From: Saprospiraceae bacterium
Lineage (GTDB): Bacteria > Bacteroidota > Bacteroidia > Chitinophagales > Saprospiraceae
Assembly (NCBI GenBank): GCA_016787525.1
Contig: JAEUUP010000012.1
Coordinates: forward strand, 1-64,000
Direction of reading: 5' to 3'
Length of the DNA: 64,000 bases
How positions within the stretch are numbered: position 1 is the first letter of the stretch; each line of letters opens with the position of its first letter. The notes under the pieces were generated by a model, which worked only from the letters and a program-made list of their open reading frames with translations, did not search any database and was not told the origin of the DNA. The position numbers and the translations under genes were made by a program. Positions 18,940 to 27,980 of this stretch are shown here, one piece after another.

Positions 18940-19464
18940 ATGGGTGCAATCACAGGAGTTATCATTTCGATTCTCGTAGCTCGATGGTCTTACCAAATAC
19001 TCTATGTCTCCAAATTCAATTTTTGGGGGAGAGTTGAGTTTCAGAATTTCTACGATTGCGACTACCCTGTTTTCGACACTTTTAAGCAAGTGACTATCTG
19101 GAAACGAACATTCAAATGGCGCATTCTGCTCGAAATTGAGCCGCTCGTTTTTGAACCCAAACCAACCCATTTTCAAAAAACATTCTACTTGCAAATAGTT
19201 GACTGCTTCGATGAATTGTTTTTAAAGGCTGTTCCCGCTTTGAACAGAAGTTATGGCGAAATCAAGGAATCTATAGTTCAATATCGAAAACAAGTGCAAC
19301 CGCTTTTGATTCTTGTTCCACTTTCAGAAGACAAGGAATGGCGTATTTATTGCGCTTCAGACGAAAATCTGGCGTTTATCCTCTACTTCAAAGGTTTTGA
19401 TTTTGTAAAAGCCGCCAAATTCGACATCGAAAAAATGAAACGAGAAGAAGATGTTGGGCATTAA
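18940..19464 (+). CDS. Hypothetical membrane-anchored protein
   Basis: This 174-residue protein has a short N-terminal hydrophobic segment (about residues 3-22, GVIISILVARWSY). A cytosolic-type domain rich in aromatic and charged residues follows. No family is recognised. It begins 51 bases after the preceding gene on the same strand and may be cotranscribed with it. Confidence 0.6.
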   Translation: MGAITGVIISILVARWSYQILYVSKFNFWGRVEFQNFYDCDYPVFDTFKQVTIWKRTFKWRILLEIEPLVFEPKPTHFQKTFYLQIVDCFDELFLKAVPALNRSYGEIKESIVQYRKQVQPLLILVPLSEDKEWRIYCASDENLAFILYFKGFDFVKAAKFDIEKMKREEDVGH

Positions 19465-19831
19465 TCAATGGTTGTTTGTAATTGTGCCAATAGTTATCAG
19501 ACTTGTTGCAAGTTGAAAATCAATTTATTAGCTATTACTCACTGTTTTGTGCATAGCGCAAAAAGCGTACTTTGAAAGGTTTTCTTTTGGAGCGAGAGAG
19601 CTTGCAACCATGTTGTTATTATTTTATTTAGGCTACACATCATCAGTGAGTTAGTTTGATTTCAGCCGAAATTGAGCTTTTTTTATGTTTTACTGAGGGG
19701 GGGCTGATAAAGTTTTTCAAAAAATCTATTTTTGCGAAAAAATAAAAACAAGCTGTAAACAAACAGTTTTACCGTTTTATGTAAGTCGTTGTTATCATAT
19801 ACTTATTTCACTGTTCTTAAATTAACCGATT
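19465..19831. repeat. Spacer with a copy of the ACTGTTTT hairpin repeat
   Basis: About 370 bases without a gene. 19530-19577 carries TACTCACTGTTTTGTGC...GCGCAAAAAGCGTAC, which aligns with copies at about 23029 and 44574. An opposing CAGTGAGT lies at about 19646. A dispersed word with seven G sits at 19691. A possible -7 box TATTTTTG (19727-19734) precedes the phosphatase gene. Confidence 0.55.
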
Positions 19832-20284
19832 ATGAAAGTTCTTATGGTTTGCTTAGGCAATATATGTCGTTCACCATTAGCAGAAGGTATTTTGAAGCAT
19901 AAAGTACAAAATTTGGGTTTGGATTGGCTTGTTGATTCGGCTGGTACGGGTAGTTGGCATGTTGGCGAATTGCCAGACCGACGCAGTATTGCAGTCGCTA
20001 AAAAATACGGTATTGACATTACTGACCAACGCGCCAGACATTTTAAACCTAAAGATTTAGATGCATTTGACTTGATTTTGGTGATGGATAGAGACAATTA
20101 TAGCGATGTGGTGCGCCAAGCTAAAACTGAATTGCAGAAAGAGAAAGTGCAATTGATTATGAACTTCGTTTACCCTAACAGCCAGACTATTGTGCCTGAC
20201 CCTTACTACGACAATCGGTTTGAGTTGGTGTATGAACTATTGAATGAAGCCAGCGATGCCTTGATTGCACATTATTCAAAATAA
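19832..20284 (+). CDS. Low-molecular-weight protein-tyrosine phosphatase
   Basis: This 150-residue protein is typical for the family. The P-loop C-x5-R(S) appears as MVCLGNICRSPLAEG (catalytic Cys about residue 7, Arg about 13). The general-acid region is VPDPYYDNRFE near residue 128. It hydrolyses phosphotyrosine on cytoplasmic proteins; in bacteria partners are often tyrosine kinases of polysaccharide export, none of which is adjacent. The next gene starts 141 bases downstream on the same strand. Confidence 0.92.
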   Translation: MKVLMVCLGNICRSPLAEGILKHKVQNLGLDWLVDSAGTGSWHVGELPDRRSIAVAKKYGIDITDQRARHFKPKDLDAFDLILVMDRDNYSDVVRQAKTELQKEKVQLIMNFVYPNSQTIVPDPYYDNRFELVYELLNEASDALIAHYSK

Positions 20285-20425
20285 TATTTGGTCGGTTTTT
20301 CTACTGGTTTCATAGATTTTACTGGCTTTGATGGAATTATTGGCAGTTCTTCGATTGTTGTAACTATTTTGCGTTTTAAATTGTCAAAATATTATAAATT
20401 TGGGCAAAATTGATTTTAAACAAAT

Positions 20426-21451
20426 ATGGAAGTAAAAAATTTTAAACCCAAAAGTTTTTGGGAACGCCCCGAAGGAACGACGGGCATGTTTGTATTAGCA
20501 GCTTTGATTATTGGCGGTGGCTTTTTGCTTTATCAAGCCTTGCCGACTCTTATTACTTTGGCTGAAAATACGCTCTATCTTTCGGGCATGTTGATTGCGC
20601 TTTCGATGATAGTCTATATGGTTTTAGACCCTAAAATGCGCAATTTAATCGGTTTTGCTTATAAAAGTGTGATGCGTTGGATCACAGGTTTGTTCGTCAA
20701 TCTAGACCCAATCGGTGTTTTGAAGTCTTATATCGAACATTTGGAATCCAATCTTTCGAAAATGGACAAACAAATCAATCAACTGAGGGGGCAGATGCAC
20801 AAACTCAAAGAATTGATTGTCAACAACCAAAGAGAAATTCAATCGCACCTCAAAGATGCATCGAAAGCACGTGACGCCGAAAAAGAAACACAAATGATTC
20901 TGAAAACCCGCAAAGCAGGGCGTTTACAAGAGTCAAATGTGCGTCTCGACGACCTTTACAAGCGTATGGAATCGCTTTATCGCATTCTGACCAAAATGCG
21001 CGATGCTTCTTTTATCATGGCAGAAGATTTGAAAGACCAGATATTTGTGAAAGAAACGGAGCGCAAAGCCATTTTGGCTAGCCACAGTGCTATGACTTCT
21101 GCTATGTCTATCTTGAAAGGCGACCCAGACAAACGAGTAATGTTCGATATGGCTTTGGAAGCTATTGCCAACGACGTGAGTTCAAAAGTAGGCGAAATGG
21201 AAGAGTTTATGAGTATGTCCGATAAAATTATGAAAGGTATTGACCTTCAAAATGGTGTTTTTGAAGAAGAAGGTTTACGTATGTTGGACGATTGGGAAAA
21301 GAAAAGTCAATCCTTACTTTTAGGGGCGGCCACCAAAGATGAATTAGTATTGAAAAATAAATCTGAAGAAACACTGGACTTGAATACCCCTATCAAACAA
21401 CCACAACGTGAGATGGGACATCAGAATCAGTACGATACGTTTTTTGAGTAA
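20426..21451 (+). CDS. Membrane-anchored coiled-coil protein, unknown
   Basis: This 341-residue protein has two predicted membrane segments (about residues 20-40, MFVLAALIIGGGFLLY, and 48-66). A long charged helical region follows (about 95-300) with heptad-like coiled coils (YIEHLESNLSKMDKQINQLR). The topology recalls PspA-like or cell-envelope scaffold proteins, but no clear family signature is visible. A dispersed word at 20781 encodes QLRG inside the coiled coil. A possible -7 box TAAATTTG (20395-20402) lies 24 bases upstream. Confidence 0.7.
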   Translation: MEVKNFKPKSFWERPEGTTGMFVLAALIIGGGFLLYQALPTLITLAENTLYLSGMLIALSMIVYMVLDPKMRNLIGFAYKSVMRWITGLFVNLDPIGVLKSYIEHLESNLSKMDKQINQLRGQMHKLKELIVNNQREIQSHLKDASKARDAEKETQMILKTRKAGRLQESNVRLDDLYKRMESLYRILTKMRDASFIMAEDLKDQIFVKETERKAILASHSAMTSAMSILKGDPDKRVMFDMALEAIANDVSSKVGEMEEFMSMSDKIMKGIDLQNGVFEEEGLRMLDDWEKKSQSLLLGAATKDELVLKNKSEETLDLNTPIKQPQREMGHQNQYDTFFE

Positions 21452-21483
21452 ATAAGGCTATTGAAAAGAAAAATAAGCAAATA

Positions 21484-21517
21484 ATCGAGATTGTAGGGTT
21501 TCAACTGCAATCTCGAT
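21484..21517 (+). terminator. Stem-loop after the coiled-coil gene
   Basis: A 10-bp stem ATCGAGATTG/CAATCTCGAT begins 33 bases after the stop codon and is followed by TGTCATTTTAG. The T tract is weak. Confidence 0.6.
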
Positions 21518-21549
21518 TGTCATTTTAGCACTTGAATACAGCTCACAAT

Positions 21550-22731
21550 ATGCCACACATCTCTTTCGGTATAGACGTTTTCTTGAAAAAATACAAGCCA
21601 CAACAATTCAAACGTTTGGGCTTGGTCACCAACGATGCGGTGATGACCAAACAAGTCGTCCCTGTCCGAAAAGCATTGACAGAGGCAGGTTTCCCGATTG
21701 TGCGATTGTTTTCACCTGAGCATGGTATCGACGCAATGGGCGCAGATGGTGCAGCTATGAAAGACAAAATGGATAGCCTGACAGGCTTGCCTATCCATAG
21801 TTTGTATAGTTCGAAACTCAAACCGCCCCCCTCAGTATTGCAGGACTTAGACGCTGTTTTGTTTGATTTGCCCGATATTGGCGTGCGTTTTTATACCTAT
21901 ATCTGGACCTTGTCGCATGTGATGGAGGCTTGTAATGACAGTCAAACCCCGCTCATCGTTTTAGACAGACCTAATCCGCTGGGTAGCAATTTGACATGGG
22001 CAGAAGGTCCACTGTTGGATGAAAGTACGGTTTCTTCTTTTATTGGACGTTGGCGCATACCGATTCGACACAGTTTAACCGTTGGCGAATTAGCACAATT
22101 TTGGAAAGCAGAACGCCAACTGCATCATTTGGATTTAACAATCGTCACAGTTGAAAATGGGCAGCGCAATCTTTTTTTTCAAGATCTCAATTTGCCTTTT
22201 ATACCCACTTCGCCAGCTATTTCGAGTGTTGACACGCTGTTGACTTACCCTGCGCTCTGTTTTTTAGAAGGACTGAATGTCAGTGAAGGACGTGGTACTT
22301 CTTTTCCATTTCGTGTGTGTGGTGCGACCTGGATTAATGGTTGGCAACTGGCAGAAGCTTTTAATAGCTTGAATTTGGCAGGTGTCAAAGCTCGCGCTTT
22401 TTCATTCACACCATCAGAAGGTGTGTATAAAAACCAACTCTGTTTTGGTATTATGCTTCATATTGTTGACAGAATAGCTTTTAAACCTGTCTCTACGGGT
22501 TTATATTTGGTTTATCTGTTGCGAAATTTATATCCCAAGCATATACAATGGGCAAATTATCCAACACTCGTCAATCAGACGGGTGCACGACACTTTGATT
22601 TATTGACAGGTACACCTGAATTACGTTTCGCAATGGAACACGACGGCAAAATATTCGCTAAATCAATCGAAAATTGGACACAAACAGCAGATTGGGTAGA
22701 AAAAGTAACACCTTATTTGATCTATGAATGA
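21550..22731 (+). CDS. NamZ-like exo-beta-N-acetylmuramidase family protein (DUF1343)
   Basis: I start at the ATG at 21550 (MPHISFGIDVF), giving 393 residues. Family motifs are VTNDAVMTKQ, RLFSPEHGIDAMGADG, FDLPDIGVRFYTYIWTL, VLDRPNPLG, EGPLLD and EGLNVSEGRGTSFPF. NamZ of Bacillus (formerly DUF1343) removes terminal MurNAc from peptidoglycan fragments, so a wall-recycling role is likely. No signal peptide is apparent, suggesting a cytoplasmic location, unlike many secreted members. A dispersed word at 21827 encodes PPPSV in the SPEHG-to-DLPD interval. Another (22734) begins just after the stop codon. Confidence 0.85.
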   Translation: MPHISFGIDVFLKKYKPQQFKRLGLVTNDAVMTKQVVPVRKALTEAGFPIVRLFSPEHGIDAMGADGAAMKDKMDSLTGLPIHSLYSSKLKPPPSVLQDLDAVLFDLPDIGVRFYTYIWTLSHVMEACNDSQTPLIVLDRPNPLGSNLTWAEGPLLDESTVSSFIGRWRIPIRHSLTVGELAQFWKAERQLHHLDLTIVTVENGQRNLFFQDLNLPFIPTSPAISSVDTLLTYPALCFLEGLNVSEGRGTSFPFRVCGATWINGWQLAEAFNSLNLAGVKARAFSFTPSEGVYKNQLCFGIMLHIVDRIAFKPVSTGLYLVYLLRNLYPKHIQWANYPTLVNQTGARHFDLLTGTPELRFAMEHDGKIFAKSIENWTQTADWVEKVTPYLIYE

Positions 22732-23003
22732 TACCCCTCAGTATAAAAGTCTGCAATACACTTTTTGCAAAGTTTAGAAAGTATATAAATCCAGCAAGGC
22801 TTCAGTGAAAAATACTAATATAGGTCTTAGTTTATATTTTATTACTCGATGCTTTGGAAATATATTAAGCTAAAAGTCGAAAATAATAGAAAAACATTGA
22901 GGTGAAGTGCTGCTTTATATATTTTCTGATTACTTTTGGGAGAGAGTAGCACATACTTTTTTTAATGAAACATCTTATTTGCTTATTGTTTACAATATTT
23001 TAC

Positions 23004-23213
23004 TAACTGATGTTACGCAATGTACTAGTTACGCACTGTTTTTTGCTACGCAAAAAAAGCGTACAATAAAAAGAATCTCTATCAGACCGAAGTTAATTTT
23101 TAAATCGCAAGTGATTTAAAAATTAACTTCGGTCTAAAAAAAGTAGTTTCGTAGTACGTCTTTTTTGCGTAGCAAAAAACAGTCAGTAATTGTATCGTGC
23201 ATAACATCAGTTA
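23004..23213. repeat. 210-bp nested inverted-repeat element
   Basis: Outer 12-bp perfect inverted repeats (TAACTGATGTTA, 23004-23015 and 23202-23213) enclose two opposed ACTGTTTTTTGCTACGCA units (about 23034 and 23165). The core is a perfect 23-bp stem with a GCAAGT loop (23084-23135). It has no coding capacity and resembles a MITE or a REP/BIME-like palindromic unit. It fills most of the 650-bp spacer between 22732 and 23385; the rest is AT-rich with no gene seen. Confidence 0.75.
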
Positions 23214-23385
23214 CTAATTTTTCAGATGAAAAATGGCAGCTTCTTCGCCATAGTTGGCTGAGTTATTTATACTAAAAAATGACCAACGTATTGTAGCTGT
23301 AGAAGTTTTGAACTGATTGTTCAAAAAATAACTGAATAACAAACCTTTAAATAATATTTTTTACATCAATACAAACCATTATTCA

Positions 23386-24552
23386 ATGAAAAAAAATTTT
23401 TACACACTTTTCCTATCATTGCTGGTCTATTCTGCAACAGCTCAGATTTACTCAGCAATAAATGAAACTGCCTCACGCTACAATCCAGCAGATGTCAAAA
23501 TGATGGTATATGATGATGCTGCTATTTCCAATGCTGTAATGGGCTCGAATAACGCCTTGGATGTCACACAAGTCAAGGTAGGTATTCGTCGGCTTGCTAG
23601 TGCACCTGCTACAGATGTTAATATCTATTCCATTGACTTTGTTGCAGGCAATTACGTTCGTATTGGTGCCTTTTCATTACCCGCTAATGGAGCAACAGCA
23701 GTCACACAAGTACTAACTGTTGGAGATGGCGTAGCCATATTAGACAATATTAATCTGCGTAATGATACCGCAGGCTATCTGAGTGGTTATTTTGGCATTC
23801 GCTTTTCTAATATTGATGGAAATAACGGCTGGCGCGTTACCAACTATCCAGCAGCAGGCGGCAATAATACATCATCTTGGAGATGGGGTAAAATTGATAC
23901 CACCTCAGGTTCAGCGTCAAGCTTTGTTTTTTCGGGTACAGGGGTTGGTTGTTTTCACCTCGAGGTGTTTGCTACGACAGTCATTCCAGTTGAAATGACA
24001 AGCTTTACAGGTAAACTAATCAAAGGAAAAGTCGAATTAGATTGGGCAACAGCTTCCGAGCATGGCAATGACTATTTTGAAGTACAACGCAGTTATAATG
24101 GTGATGATTGGAAAACAATTGGAACAATCAAAGGAGCTGGTACAACAAATCTCGCTCAAAACTACCATTTTACAGATGCACAAATTGAAGAAGGTCAGCT
24201 CTATTACTATCGTTTAGCAGACCACAGCGAAGATGGTAAAGTAGGCTTTACAAAAGTTGTAAGCATTCAAACAGGTGACATCAGCAAAAATATTCGTCAC
24301 TACGTGAAAGGCAATCCAACAAGCAATCAAATAGCCATAAATTGTCAATTACCAACTGACAGCAAGGTAGATGTCACCATCATGGACATATCAGGGCGCA
24401 TTGTTCAGCAGGAAACACATACAAAACTTCTTGCAGGAGAATATCTTTTTGAATATGATGGTTCAAAATGGGCAGATGGTGCTTATTTCTATCGTATCAC
24501 AACAGATAAAGGCTTAACAGCAACAGGTAAATTCTTAAAAAGAACGCACTGA
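23386..24552 (+). CDS. Secreted protein with T9SS sorting domain, unknown
   Basis: This 388-residue protein has a signal peptide (residues 1-19, ending YSATAQ). A beta-rich N-terminal domain follows (about 20-195). A fibronectin-like region begins IPVEMTSFTGKLIKGKVELDWATASEHGNDYF (about 203-300), a module common just before T9SS tails. The C-terminal domain (about 305-388; GRIVQQETHTKLLAG, ending TATGKFLKRTH) is a type A sorting domain. It is predicted to be exported to the cell surface. No enzymatic motif is seen. Confidence 0.8.
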   Translation: MKKNFYTLFLSLLVYSATAQIYSAINETASRYNPADVKMMVYDDAAISNAVMGSNNALDVTQVKVGIRRLASAPATDVNIYSIDFVAGNYVRIGAFSLPANGATAVTQVLTVGDGVAILDNINLRNDTAGYLSGYFGIRFSNIDGNNGWRVTNYPAAGGNNTSSWRWGKIDTTSGSASSFVFSGTGVGCFHLEVFATTVIPVEMTSFTGKLIKGKVELDWATASEHGNDYFEVQRSYNGDDWKTIGTIKGAGTTNLAQNYHFTDAQIEEGQLYYYRLADHSEDGKVGFTKVVSIQTGDISKNIRHYVKGNPTSNQIAINCQLPTDSKVDVTIMDISGRIVQQETHTKLLAGEYLFEYDGSKWADGAYFYRITTDKGLTATGKFLKRTH

Positions 24553-24568
24553 TTTTCATAAAATTCGC

Positions 24569-24600
24569 AAGAGGCTGTTTCATAGACAGCCTCTTCTTTT
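24569..24600 (+). terminator. Terminator after the T9SS gene
   Basis: A 10-bp stem (AAGAGGCTGT with ACAGCCTCTT) is followed by CTTTTTT, 17 bases after the stop codon. Confidence 0.85.
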
Positions 24601-24624
24601 TTCCTATCTCTATATTTTTTAATT

Positions 24625-24852
24625 TTACTTCCTCCAAACCAACAAAGGCAAACGACTATTCCACGCCAAAGACTCCATAACACTATTCTGAAAAAGGCTA
24701 TACCAAAAAGAATGATATTGTGTCAACGCAGCCACAATATCTATAGGATTCTCTTCGCAATAGTCATCTATTGCCACTCTCAATGTAATATATTCCGACT
24801 CTTTGAAACACAACTCATGCCCCATTTTTGTTAACCACAACTTAAAATACAC
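24625..24852 (-). CDS. Small hypothetical protein, GTG start
   Basis: This is a 75-residue frame whose only plausible start is a GTG at 24852, since an in-frame stop lies just upstream. Composition looks protein-like: YFKLWLTKMGHELCFKESEY, VAIDDYCEENP, then a hydrophobic SFWYSLFQNSVMESLAW. No family is recognised. A dispersed word (24867) lies just upstream. It may be real or a conserved non-coding stretch; confidence is modest. Confidence 0.4.
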   Translation of the reverse strand: MYFKLWLTKMGHELCFKESEYITLRVAIDDYCEENPIDIVAALTQYHSFWYSLFQNSVMESLAWNSRLPLLVWRK

Positions 24853-24878
24853 TTCATATTCAGATAATACTGAGGGGG

Positions 24879-25072
24879 TACTTTTGCAGTAGAATTTGAT
24901 GTTCCGAAAGTTTTTTCATACAGAATTGATTGGCTCTCTGGCTTTATCAGAGCCGCAGCAGCAAGCATTTGCGATGCGGTTTTTTGACAATTATTTGCAT
25001 CACTATATTTCTGTCTCTGTTTATTTTAAGGATTTACTGCTCGTTTCATGTCTGAAATCGAGCAGTTTTTTT
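24879..25072 (+). ncRNA. Candidate small non-coding RNA
   Basis: A -7-like box TACTTTTG at 24879-24886 is followed about 150 bases later by a strong terminator. This has stem ACTGCTCG/CGAGCAGT plus TTTCA/TGAAA (25036-25066) and a seven-T run. In between lie further stems (GGCTCT...AGAGCC near 24931-24954, GCATTTGCGATGC near 24966). The frame in this interval runs through the terminator and so is unlikely to be the product. I do not recognise the RNA; size is compatible with 6S-like RNAs but no homology is claimed. Confidence 0.4.
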
Positions 25073-25159
25073 AACAATTCAGTCATTTTCATTTAATATT
25101 AAATTAAGACAGGCCATAGACCTTTGTCTAAAATTTAGAACGCGATAATAGAAATTTGA

Positions 25160-25990
25160 ATGAAAAGAAAAATAGATATAGCCGTCATTTCGGATGTACA
25201 TTTAGGCACAAAAGGCTGTCATGCACAAGAATTACTCACCTATTTGAAAAGCATCAAACCCGATATGTTGATTTTGAATGGTGACATCATAGATATGTGG
25301 CAGTTCAAAAAGTCTTATTTTCCTAAAGAACATTCAAAAATGCTGAATCGTTTGCTCAAAATGTCTATTTCTGGCACTAAGATTTATTATATCACAGGCA
25401 ACCATGACGAGGCATTGCGTCAGTTCAGCAATTTGAGTTTGGGCGATATTCACTTGCGCGATAGTTTGAGTCTTATGATTGGCGGCAAGCGGCATTGGTT
25501 TTTTCATGGCGATGTATTCGATACGTCGGTCATCCGTTTTCCTTGGTTAGCTAAGTTGGGTGGTCGAAGTTATGACTTTTTAGTTGGTATGAACAAAACA
25601 GTCAATTTTCTACTCTATTCTTTGGGTTTTGAAAAGATTGCTTTTTCAAAGTACATTAAAATGAAAGTGAAAAAAGCAGTCAAATTCATCCACGATTTTG
25701 AACAACAGGCCATACAGGTGGCTAAAAATAAAGCCTACGATGTGGTGGTTTGTGGTCATGTGCATACACCACAGCTGCGTACTGAGGGGGGAATTTTGTA
25801 TCTCAACTCAGGAGATTGGGTCGAAAACTTAACGGCCTTGGAGTGTGTGGCGGGCAAATGGCACATTTATCATTATCACGAGTTTGCTTCGGAATTGGAA
25901 AAAATCAAAGATGATTTGTTGCTCACCGAAACGGAAGAAGAGCAATTTCTACAAGAACCTACAGCAGCTTTTGTAAAACAGTTTTTATAG
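25160..25990 (+). CDS. LpxH-like metallophosphoesterase (UDP-2,3-diacylglucosamine hydrolase family)
   Basis: This is a 276-residue calcineurin-like phosphoesterase. Metal-binding blocks appear in order: ISDVHLG (about residues 10-16), NGDIID (about 40-45), TGNHDE (about 79-84), FHGDVFD (about 114-120) and CGHVHTP (about 197-203). LpxH removes UMP from UDP-2,3-diacylglucosamine in lipid A synthesis, and Bacteroidota carry several relatives of unknown substrate. It ends 45 bases before btaA on the same strand, so an operon and a lipid-related substrate (perhaps supplying diacylglycerol) are plausible inferences. A dispersed word at 25790 encodes RTEGG right after the GHVHTP block. Confidence 0.8.
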   Translation: MKRKIDIAVISDVHLGTKGCHAQELLTYLKSIKPDMLILNGDIIDMWQFKKSYFPKEHSKMLNRLLKMSISGTKIYYITGNHDEALRQFSNLSLGDIHLRDSLSLMIGGKRHWFFHGDVFDTSVIRFPWLAKLGGRSYDFLVGMNKTVNFLLYSLGFEKIAFSKYIKMKVKKAVKFIHDFEQQAIQVAKNKAYDVVVCGHVHTPQLRTEGGILYLNSGDWVENLTALECVAGKWHIYHYHEFASELEKIKDDLLLTETEEEQFLQEPTAAFVKQFL

Positions 25991-26035
25991 ATTAGACAAA
26001 ACAGGTATCTGCTATAACCTATTAACTTTGATGAA

Positions 26036-27229
26036 ATGACCACTACAAACAAGCAAATGGTAGAAAAAACAAAACAAACAGCACGCCAACAACTCAATCA
26101 ACATATTTTCCAGAAAGTACATAGTAATAACCTGATATACAATACTTGTTGGGAAGACCCTCATTGCGATAGAGAATTGTTACAGTTGGATACATCGAGC
26201 AAGGTCGTTATGATTACGTCTGCGGGTTGCAATGCACTCGACTATGCACTCGATAAACCAGCAGAAATTCATTGTGTGGATATGAATCCGCGACAAAATG
26301 CTCTTTTAGAGCTAAAAAAGTCAATTTTTGAAAAAGGAGATTCAGAAAACTTAACCAAAATGTTCGGGACGGGTGTGCATACACAAGTTGACGATTTTTA
26401 TCAGTCAGCTTTACGGCCTGTTTTGCCAGATTATGCACAAGCATATTGGGACAAAAATATTGACTTTTTTGTAGGTAAGGGTATTCGTAAGTCTTTTTAT
26501 TGGCATAGCACTTCTGGTTTGTTTGCTTGGTCATTCTCTCAGTTTATGAAGTTCCAGAAGAAAAATTACAAATTAGCCAAACGTCTTTTTGAGGCAGAAA
26601 GCTTGGAAGAACAGCGGGAATTGTATTTTGAACTGGAAAAAAAGTTACTCAATAATTTTGTCAAATGGGCATTGAAACAGCAAATCACTATGACGCTTTT
26701 GGGTGTGCCACAGAGTCAAAAGCAGTTTTTGGGCACAGATACTGAGGGGGGTAATTTTTTTGAAAAATGTCTGCGACAAGTCTTTACGCAACTGCCCATT
26801 TCTGACAATTACTTTTGGCAACTGTATTTCAAAGGGCAATACACAACAGATTGTCAGCCGAACTACTTAAAACAAGGTAACTTCGAGACTCTAAAAAACC
26901 AAATGCCTACTATCCAAGCTCATAATGCTACAATAACTTCTTTTTTGGCACAAAATCCATCTCAATACACCCATTTTGTATTGCTGGATCACCAAGATTG
27001 GCTCGCAGAAAACAACTGCCTTGCGTTGGCTGAGGAATGGCGAGCTATCTTGCAAAATAGTCGAAAAGGCACACGTATTTTATTGCGTTCTGCGGCGCAA
27101 GAAATCACCTTTTTTCCTGATTTCGTACATGAAAAAGTTGTTTTCGATATTGAAAAAACAACTTATTGGCACAAACAAGACCGCGTCGGTACTTATGGTA
27201 GCGTTTATTTAGGAATCGTTCAAAATTGA
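26036..27229 (+). CDS. btaA: BtaA: S-adenosylmethionine:diacylglycerol 3-amino-3-carboxypropyltransferase
   Basis: This 397-residue protein belongs to the DUF3419/BtaA family. The N-terminal hallmark NLIYNTCWEDPHCDRELL is at about residues 33-50. The AdoMet-binding region is VVMITSAGCNALDYAL then CVDMNPRQNALLELK (about 57-98). Conserved SFYWHSTSGLFAW follows. BtaA transfers the aminocarboxypropyl group of AdoMet to diacylglycerol, giving diacylglycerylhomoserine, the first step to the betaine lipid DGTS. BtaB follows after 7 bases. A dispersed word at 26739 encodes DTEGG. The pair is best known from alphaproteobacteria and algae; betaine lipids often replace phospholipids when phosphate is scarce. 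Confidence 0.88.
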   Translation: MTTTNKQMVEKTKQTARQQLNQHIFQKVHSNNLIYNTCWEDPHCDRELLQLDTSSKVVMITSAGCNALDYALDKPAEIHCVDMNPRQNALLELKKSIFEKGDSENLTKMFGTGVHTQVDDFYQSALRPVLPDYAQAYWDKNIDFFVGKGIRKSFYWHSTSGLFAWSFSQFMKFQKKNYKLAKRLFEAESLEEQRELYFELEKKLLNNFVKWALKQQITMTLLGVPQSQKQFLGTDTEGGNFFEKCLRQVFTQLPISDNYFWQLYFKGQYTTDCQPNYLKQGNFETLKNQMPTIQAHNATITSFLAQNPSQYTHFVLLDHQDWLAENNCLALAEEWRAILQNSRKGTRILLRSAAQEITFFPDFVHEKVVFDIEKTTYWHKQDRVGTYGSVYLGIVQN

Positions 27230-27236
27230 TAGACAA

Positions 27237-27887
27237 ATGTCAACAACCACTCTTATTCCAAGTCCTCCTCTTGAAGCTAAAAAAATACAAGTTTACTATC
27301 AGTTTCATGCCAAAATATACGACATGACGCGCTGGCTTTTTTTGTTTGGCAGACACAGGTTACTCGATCTATTACCATTCAGCGCATCAGACAATCCTAA
27401 TATTGTTGAGGTAGGCTGTGGCACGGGTCATAATCTACTTCATTTAGCACATACTTATCCAAATGCCAATATTGTTGGTATTGATATTTCGGCAGATATG
27501 CTCGATGAAGCGGACAGAAAACTTATCAATACCCCTCAGTATATTCAATTAAAACAAGGGGTATATGGGGAAAAAAAGTTCCAATTGAACAGAAAAGCTC
27601 ATTGTGTCTTATTTTCCTATTGTTTGACAATGGTAAATCCCAACTGGGACAAACTAATTGCACAAGCCAAAAATGATTTGAGTCCAGAAGGCTATATTGC
27701 TGTTGTGGATTTTCATCGTTCATCTTTCAAATGGTTTAGAAAATGGATGTCTTACAATCATGTGCGGATGGAAGGTCATATTTTACCTTATTTGACTCAA
27801 CAGTTTGAGACAGTACAATTGGAAAAACGAAGCACATATTTCGGATTGTGGCACTACTTTTTATTTATTGGAAAGACAAAACAATGA
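27237..27887 (+). CDS. btaB: BtaB-like N-methyltransferase for betaine lipid
   Basis: This 216-residue class I methyltransferase has the AdoMet motif IVEVGCGTGHNLLHLA (about residues 56-71) and an acidic end of strand 2 in IVGIDISADMLDEA. RWLFLFGRHRLLDLLP near the N-terminus fits BtaB proteins. BtaB methylates diacylglycerylhomoserine three times to DGTS. It starts 7 bases after btaA, indicating translational coupling. A dispersed word at 27532 encodes TPQY. Confidence 0.85.
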   Translation: MSTTTLIPSPPLEAKKIQVYYQFHAKIYDMTRWLFLFGRHRLLDLLPFSASDNPNIVEVGCGTGHNLLHLAHTYPNANIVGIDISADMLDEADRKLINTPQYIQLKQGVYGEKKFQLNRKAHCVLFSYCLTMVNPNWDKLIAQAKNDLSPEGYIAVVDFHRSSFKWFRKWMSYNHVRMEGHILPYLTQQFETVQLEKRSTYFGLWHYFLFIGKTKQ

Positions 27888-27911
27888 TTTTTATGTTTGA
27901 ATGAAAAGTTG

Positions 27912-27943
27912 AGCCTGCTTGTTATCCAACAAGCAGGCTTTTT
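27912..27943 (+). terminator. Terminator of the bta operon
   Basis: A 10-bp stem AGCCTGCTTG/CAAGCAGGCT is followed by TTTTT, 24 bases after the btaB stop. Confidence 0.85.
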
Positions 27944-27980
27944 ACGTCAACAGTGACTTGTGTTTGACCTTTTGAGTCCA

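Noticed and set aside
20426-21451. Calling the coiled-coil membrane protein PspA
   Set aside because: It has two N-terminal membrane helices and lacks PspA sequence signatures; similarity is limited to coiled-coil character.
24899-25096. A 66-codon frame upstream of the bta operon
   Set aside because: It reads through a strong terminator hairpin; a non-coding RNA fits better.
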